From contig OX424570.1 in assembly GCA_949152475.1 (NCBI GenBank), positions 20,518,694 through 20,582,693 of the forward strand: a stretch of DNA of 64,000 nt, written 5' to 3'. The position numbers and the translations under genes are program-made. Every line of letters begins with the position of its first letter. The first letter of the stretch is position 1. This document shows, piece after piece, positions 13,301-22,300 of this stretch. This stretch comes from Terebella lapidaria (lineage: Eukaryota; Annelida; Polychaeta; Terebellida; Terebellidae). The notes beneath the pieces were generated by a model. It did not search any database. It saw nothing but the letters and a program-made list of their open reading frames with translations, and was not told the origin of the DNA.

Positions 13301-16300
13301 TACCCCTGCGAGGAAAGATTTTTACCGAGTTGACTCGTCAAGAATCATGGGCAAGCTCCCACCCAGTGATTACTAAAATTTGTAAAAACTCATCTGCGTG
13401 CTACTGAGCAGAACACAAAATCAACTGGTTATACAGCAACCCACAAGTATCCAATCATAACACTAATCATTATTGAAAAATTAGAAATTTGGTGAACTGC
13501 GTACTGTAGTTTTGTCACATGAATGATTCTCAATAAAGTAAGTAGAAAATTCAGCTGATTTCCAATGAAAATTCCGCCCCCTCTCTGATTCACTACTCAC
13601 TTGTCTTCTCTATCGGCTAAGAACAGTTTATTCCGTCTATAGTCACTGTCCACCGTCGTCCAGTGCCAGAGCGGGCTGCGCACTGACCACCGTCGTCCGG
13701 TACGCCGCTCTGACAGGTACGTATCAGGGTCGCCATGGAGACCCATCACATGACTCGTTTCCATGGCATCGTGCTCCACCCAAATCACATCCGGACCCAC
13801 CGCGATTATATCTAAAGGATAAAGATGTTATTTTGTGTGTGGCTAATGATGCTATATTTCTTTATTTGGATTGAGTATGAATCATACAATAAACTCCGAT
13901 TAATAAGTATTTATCATTAATCTAAGTAAAAATTATTCAATGGGTTCAGACATTTTTTTGTACCTAAGTTGATAAAAATGATTAAAATCATGATGATTTA
14001 ATGACAGCAACATTCAAAATTCACATCCAGCTTGAAAATGCATTTACGACAAATAACCCCATGATAATCCTCACCGGCGAGGCATGTTTTGTTGTCGGGC
14101 ATCAATCTCTGAAGCTCGTGACAGGCGCACACGAAACCGTCTGGTTTGGGGAGACACAAGTTACTACAGCCCCCGTTAGGTGTCGCCACACTATTGCACT
14201 CTGACGGACTGCCTGTGTATGAAAGGATAAGTTATACAAATAATATTTTAAATTTACCGGTATGCATTATATTTCACATATAATTTTTCACACAATTAAA
14301 TCTTACGTTTTAATTATTTTTTTCATCGTTTATATAGTTTCTACATGTAATCTTACATGTATTTATTTCGAACATACATGGTGTATGCTTTAAACATATC
14401 TAATACGTTGAATTTGAAAACAACACATGTAAATTCTTTGAAGATAATGTTAACTTAAAAACTAGAATTTCAAAAAAACGTTGTTAAAATCATATTCATC
14501 ATTCAATACCACACACAATACCTAGTTTGTAACAGAACATACCTGTTAGATGTAGCGATGATCTGTAAACACTTAAACCACTCGGTACAAGGAAGGGACT
14601 ATACAGAAGCTTGAAGTCCATTCCATCAGTTTTCCGTGCAGAAAATAGGGCCCTGAAATTGAAAAAGTTGAATTCATGGAATATCTGGTCATGGTAGAAC
14701 TTGAATGACAAGTTGTAATTTATATACATGATATATAACATGTTTTCTTTTGGAATATCAGTAGTTTAAAAACTCTTGTGGTTTTCAATTGTTTATTGCA
14801 GTTTCATAATTAATTTGATGAATAGTAGAAATTCTAAACCTTGGTATCAATACAAATGTGTGTAAATCATTTCTTTTCTTTTTTCTATTCAATAAAATTC
14901 ATTGTCTAACAAAACTTTTCCCTACTTTCTTTCCCAGTCAGTGATGTAGAGATATTCATCATCTATCGCTAATCCGTAGAAATGTGGAGATTCCGTGCCA
15001 TTGTATCCGGCCGGTAAGTTGTCTGTAGCATTGAGGACAGTCTGTATGTCTGAACCATTTGCAAGGTTTGCTGATTGTACAAGATTCCTCTGGGCATCCA
15101 GCCAATAGATTCGCTGGGCTATGTGTAAAATTATGAATATTCATGGGCAGTATTTCAAGTTTTGAAAAAAAATTAATTATTTTTGTTTCAAAAACTATGA
15201 TGAGTTTCAATAATAAAATGGTATCTCTTCCTCGATATTCAAGATTGCATCTGGACTCAACATCTCATAGTACTCAACTTGAAAAGAGGTTAAAAATGCA
15301 AACTGTTATTATGTTTTCATTTAAATATTTAAGTGACATTACAAGAGCCTAGGACTTTGAGACTTGATATTATATAAAAATACTCACCTTGTATATCGAG
15401 GGCACAGCTGTTGGTCCAAGAGCCATTTGTTCGGTGGATAACTTCACGTTCCGTCCCATCATAATTTGATCTTTCTATGGAGCTTTTGCCCCAGTCAGCC
15501 CAGTAGATCTTTCTATGTGCAAAAATTACCAAATTACCAAAATTGGAAATTCTCTCATTGTTTATGATATTAGTATCATTACACAAAAAGTAAATGGCAA
15601 AATGAATCACCATTCTGTGATATTCAAAGATATTTCAGCAAATTACCTATTCCGGTAACTTCAGTCCAACTTTCTTGTTCAGATGCCTGTCGTGAACTTC
15701 TGAAGTATATTATATGTTCTGATTGCTACAAATTTCTGAGAGTATAACACATGGTGTTATAAGCTCTCATTTGTCAAATTTGTAGCAAGCCGTGCATAGA
15801 ACAAGCCGTGCATCAGCCTGAGCGACGCGCGTCGCTCAAGCTGGCCGTGCATAGAATAGACTTCACAGCAGGCAACAAGAGAGTTGGACTGAACTTCTGA
15901 AGTTACCAAACTTACTCAAATATCTTTGAGTTCAATTTTGAGTTTCAATTTTGTTGACAGTTCAATTTATAAGCAATGATTAAAATTTCCTATTTTGGTA
16001 ATTCATAGCATTTACCTGATTTGTAATGTGCCTGACTGATTACTATAGACTCACTATATATATATATCTAGATCTATGTATGAAAAATAATAAAGACACC
16101 TCGATCTGTTTCTAAATTGTTTTTCACTAAAACATAAAGATGAAAAATGAATTATTATAATACTAAATTGTCTAGTCAAAGAAATTGGGCCATGTGACTA
16201 AAGTACTAGTATAGTGCAAATATGATGTGAACTTATATGAAAGATCTCATTGATCTGAGCAAAATGGTTTTTACGGCATGTAAATATCACAATCCGTTTA

Positions 16301-19300
16301 GAAGTTATAGCACTTTAAAGACTGAAATTGGCAAATTTGCTTTTTCAAAACAATTTAGCTAATTAGTATGCAAATGAGATATTCATGACGTCATCAGGGG
16401 AAGCTGTTTTAATTAGGTACTTTGATATGTATTATTCATTCATTTAATGTTTATCCTTCAAAACTTATTCCATACAGATTTTATTATGAATAATCAGTGT
16501 TTTCACTTTTTCTATTGTTGTCAAGGTAACCAGTGACCTGGTATGGCCCATAGCAACCATGGTTGCTAGGGCCAGTAACCCACCTAGAATAGGGTATGCA
16601 CAAATAAAAATGGTGCTTACTTGAGCTCTATATTGATTTAATTCATAAATACTCAACAGACAGTCTGCAGATAGATTGACTTGACAGTTAATGTCCATGG
16701 CAACCATGGGTAACTACGGCAATAGGGAACGACTGGTAACCATAGCAACAGTACAGTTTGTGTGGATATTGACTATGTATGGTACACAATAATATGCACT
16801 AGTCAAATCTTCAGAACCTTCAATAAGAATCATTATATCATGGCTTGAAATATCCTAATTAAAATTTGTTCCCCTCATGACGTCATGAATTCTCCTTAGC
16901 ATCTAATTTGCATATTATAGAGTTGCTAAAACCTTTCAAGTGGCTTCTGTAATGTAGTGCTAGAATGGCAGTTTCAAATGGCTGTAACTTTTGAACGGAT
17001 AAAGATATTGATATACCGTAAAGACCATTTTGCTCAGATCAATGAGATCTTCCATATAACTCAACATCATATTTGCACTTTACTAGTACCGTACTCTAAA
17101 GGTGTTGCCACATTATTCCTACCTTTGTGTTGGATCAACTCTGATTGAGCGTGGATTCTGAACATTGGTGACTATCGTTTTCCTATCTATGCCGTTCAAG
17201 CTGACAACTGTGATCAGGTGCGCGGCCTGATCAGTGAAAAACACAAGACCTGCTGCATGATCTACTGCTACACCCTCCGGACTAGAAGCTGAAAGAAAAC
17301 GGGAATCAACATCAACAATAATCCGAAACCAAAACCGAAATTCGCGCGGAAATGCCCGTGGAAGGGTATCAGTAGTTCAAAAGTCTGAACAAATTATTGT
17401 CCATGGTTGCATTATGACAGGGATATGAAACTTTTTTCTCTTCGAAATATATGTACCAACTGGCAAAAATTAGTAAACAATGCAAACGATTTAGATCAAT
17501 AATCAAAATTCAACGATGATAAGAATCTTTCACTGTCCCCGGTGAGTGGGGCTGGATCAAACAAATTAAAATCTGATCTAGGCCCGGAACGGAAGCTCAT
17601 ATTCGCCACATAGAGGACCGCAAATTTTTAATTACAGTGTAATAACGCTGTAATACAGCGTTATAACGCTCTAATTTAGAGCGTTATAACGCTCTATTTT
17701 AGAGCGTTATCACGCTCTAAATTAAACCGTTCACCTTCCTAGCATATTTCCATTATCGTGATTTGTAATAAACATATCTAGATCAGAATAATTTTGAGAT
17801 TTCCCTACAAATGATTGAGCTGATGAACTAGCAGGTCCGATGATGTCTCTGGCAGTGTAAATTAGAGCGTTATAACGCTGTAATTTACAGCGTAATTACG
17901 CTCTAATTACAGCGTTATTACGCTGTAATAGAGCGTTATAACGCTGTAAATTACAGCGTTATAACGCTCTAATTTACAGCGTAATTACACTCTAATTAGA
18001 GCGTTATTACGCTGTATTAGAGCGTTATAACGCTGTCATTAGAGCGTAATTACGCTGTAAATTACAGCATTATAACGCTGTAATTAGAGCGTAATTACGC
18101 TCTAATTACAGCGTTATTACGCTGTATTAGAGCGTTATAACGCTGTAATTACAGCGTGATTACGCTGTAATTAGAGCGTAATTACGCTGTAAATTACAGC
18201 GTTATAACGCTCTAATACAGCGTAATAACGCTGTAATTAGAGCGTAATAACGCTGTAATTAGAGCGTTATTACGCTGTAAATTAGAGCGTTATAACGCTG
18301 TAATTTACAGCATAATAACGCCTAAATTACAGCGTAATAACGCTGTAATTAGAGCGTAATTACGCTGTAAATTAAAGCGTAATTACGCTATAAATTAGAG
18401 CGTTATAACGCTGTAATAGAGCGTTATAACACTGTAATAGAGCGTAATAACGCTGTAAATTAAAGCGTTATTACGCTGTAAATTAGAGCGTTATTATGCT
18501 GTAAATTAGAGCGTTATTACGCTGTATTACAGCGTTATAACGCTGTATTACAGCGTTATAACGCTGTAAAGAAAAAAGTGCATTCCTCCATCTGGCGAAT
18601 ATGAGCCACCGTAGGCTAGATATATAGCCTATAGCAAATTGCAAAAAGGTGCAGGAGGATTATATTTGTGAACGTTTTTTTCGGAAATCCCAATTTGGCA
18701 AGCATCTAGTTCTTGGGCTCGAAAACTAAATAATGTTTCGAAAAGTAGAAAAATAAGCGACATGAAACAGACAAACAACCGTTAACATCACCTGTTATGT
18801 TAACATGTCATGGAGACTGTCTGTGTTTTCCTCGGGTCTTAGATTTTCCAATGTTTATAAAGGTCTTTTTATTTTCGTGTATTATCCGGTATCATCCCAC
18901 AACGGAAATTAAAATCGCAAGTTTTACAAATTAATTGTACCAAAAGGGTATCAAAATTAAGAGCATTATTGGTTATTGGATGTTAATTTGAATACATGCA
19001 CACTCAAGTAGGCCTAAATTATAATACATGTACCAATGTGTAAAGACGAACACGACTCAATACATACTCGTTGTCAGTGAAGCCACAACTCTGCGATCAG
19101 ATCCGTCCAAGTGGCTTGTGCTCACGGAATGGTTCACCAGATCCGTCCAGTAAACGTGGCCCTCTTCAGGGGAATAGGTCACAGCCACTGGGCTCAGTCC
19201 AGCCACCGATATGTTCAGTCTCTGCGCTTGGGAGCCGTCCAGACTCAGTTGATAGATCACACCGGCTGCACTGTCAGCAACCAGGATAAAATCGTCGGAA

Positions 19301-22300
19301 AGAAGTGTTCCTGTGAAAAATATAGCATATAATATAACATATATACCAATGCATCATATATTTTCAAGTGGACATAGGCCTATATGTTCATTTATTTTAG
19401 TTCTAGAGGGCTCTTGCCATAATAATGGAAGTTTTAAGCCATGGGAAGACTCTGATTGGGTGCTAATGTGTTTTGCGTGCAATCACCATTGTATATATAG
19501 GCATACAGAATTGAGAGTGCAAGCACTTGCTTGCAATATTCAAACTGGTAATTTGAGGGAAAAAATCCAGACAGTCCGTTGATAAGAGGTTGAACCAGAT
19601 TGTTTTGCATAATACATGTGAATACATGCATGTGGAACTTACTAGATATTTACAATTTCTTGTAAAATAGTGTCCCATCATCACCATCTTTATTTATTAT
19701 TTCATATAGCGCAACATTAGGCTCAGCAGCATCTCGTTTTTGCTATAATTAGCTTCGCTGGAAATATTCTTTGGACACTTTGTGTAATATCTACCTGCAG
19801 GCAGATTAAATCTCATGAAAAATAGAATGGGGGTGCTATTCTTTTCAATTATACTGCGTTTACAAGTAGTATAGTGTCATGCCTACATTAGATGCAATTA
19901 CATTTATGTAACGACTTCTCCATGTAAACCACTAGTGTCACATATTTATAACTATGTGTGGATAGAATAGCTTTTTATTCCATTCAGCAAAGCGGAACGA
20001 TGGGGCGTTCGTTCTGAGGTATCATTATTTTTGACACTTGAGAGTGTGTATTACAATCGCCCAGGGGGAGGTAATTCATTATCGTATCGCCATTAAACAT
20101 GTTAAAAAGGAGGGTGGAAGATTCACCGTCTTGTTTTCGTCTGAGCTGTCATACTTGGGAATTGAATTTGATGGGCTAATGATTATCTTCTGCTGACCCC
20201 AGAAGGTCGCAATCACACTGCGCAAAGGTCATATAGTATTCCCCGATGAAAAGCGTATGCCTTTTGCCGATGAAAAGTGTCGCGTTAGGCGTTCCATTCG
20301 ACTGACTTGGGGAAAACAACTTTTTTGGTGACCTGAAAAGTCAAAGCGATGCGTTCAACAATGTAGGTAGATCTATTTATTCGCATGGTTGGTAATTAGC
20401 ATTCATCAATTCAAGTAATGTTTAGTATGATGTTAAAATATCTCTACCCAATGATATAAATTGCTACAGTGGTGATATTAAAAGTGACCTGAGCGATAAT
20501 AGGCAAATAATCATTATAATGGGCTTTTATGATTACAGCAGAATACGAGTATGGAGCAATGATTACCAACGAACACAAAATCTATCCCCTTCGTTTAAGG
20601 GAATCTAGTCTATCAACGTTGGTGCTCATAGGAATATAGAATACTTATTCATGGTTTTTCTAGTATCATTAGCCCTGAATACAAGGCACAACGACCCGTC
20701 AACCCCATCCCCCCCCCCCCCCCCCGGACATCACCCCCGGACCGTCCTTGGGGTCGGGTGACCGATCGTTGTGCCTTGTATTCAGGGCTATAGTATCATA
20801 TGTGACTCCAGTTGTAACTCTGAAATCATGTAAGAAAAAATATTCGCATAAAATGCCAAATTGATGCCCTTAGTTCTTCCTTTGCAGGCTCGGTGAGTGT
20901 GAGCACGTGATTTGTACCTAGTCTCCTCATGAATCAAGACTTGGTTTACACCACAAAAATGGATGGCAAAGGGGACGCACCGACGAGTAACCCAGCAACA
21001 AAGTTTTTCTTCCACAAATGGGCTTCCTTCATCTCCATGTACTTGGGCTACACACTACTCATCCTCTGCCGAAAGTCTTTCTCCTTTGCCTTACCAGCTG
21101 TTGTCGCGAGCAACTTGAACTTAAACAAAGATGATCTTGGACTCATCGCAAGCAGCCAAAACTTAGCGTACACCATTAGTAAATTCCTAGGCGGCATCCT
21201 CTCAGATCAGACGAGTCCCAATCTTCTGTTCTCCGCGGGTCTTGCGCTATCTGGAATTTTCACCGTGGGTTTCACAGGATTCAACTCGGCGACTGGTTTT
21301 GCAGTGATATGGTTCCTACAGGGCTTCATGCAAGGCGGCGCTTGGCCAGCTTGTGCGAAAGTCCTGCAAGCTTGGATGCCTCCAGAAGAGTTTGGCAGCA
21401 TGTGGAGCATCCTGTCATCTTCAATGAACGTCGCTTGCACAGTTGGTCCACTGCTGGCAACATCATACTTTGGAAATTCCAGTTGGCAGGTGCTCTTACA
21501 GACATTTGGACTGGCTTCGATGATTATGTCAATCGTCTCTTTCCTCTTCATCGTCGACTCTCCAAAGGACATCGGTTTCCAAAGTTTTGCCGACACCGCA
21601 GATTCAAAAACAAAGTCACCTACTAGAGGTAGAGGCACTTGGCAAGACATGCTCTCTAGTACCTTCATGAGGGTGCTCTGTGGTAGCTACCTCGTTGTTT
21701 TCATGGCTAGGACGGCTGCCTTAGACTGGGCACAACTCTACTTGATCAACGAGTTGGGACAGGCTCCTTTCACAGGGAGCAGCTTCATCAGCGCTTTGGA
21801 AACGGGAGGATTCATTGGTACCATCGTCGCGGGATACGCAGCCGATCGAATGGTCGCGATGAGAAAACGAGAAGACGCTCGAGGCACACCAAGGATGACG
21901 GTTGTCATGGCATTCCTCGGACTTTGTATCTTCAGCATCTTCTGTATGTTGTTCACAGTTTCTTCCAGTTCATCACATATCTGGATTGCCTTGATTGGCT
22001 TCTTGTTAGGATTTGGCCTCTACGGACCGATATCTCTCTATGGTGTCATGGCCGTTGAGGCTGCTCCATCGCATCTAACAGGAATGTCTCATTCTCTAGT
22101 GGCGTTAGCTGCTAACATTGGAGCTATTGTTGCAGGTCTTCCCTTCAGCGTTATCGCTACCTATTTCAACTGGAGAGGTGCTTTCATGTTTCTGGAAGTA
22201 CTGCTAATTGCTGTATTGGGTGTGACTGTTTCAACTCGAAATGTCGAGTATAAAGTTGTATGCATCAAGAAAAAGTTGCAATAATCTTCCTAAAAATATT

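Noticed and set aside
17630..18570. CRISPR-like array
   Set aside because: Regularly spaced short repeats, but spacers are themselves repeats and palindromic, the host is a eukaryote and no cas gene is present.
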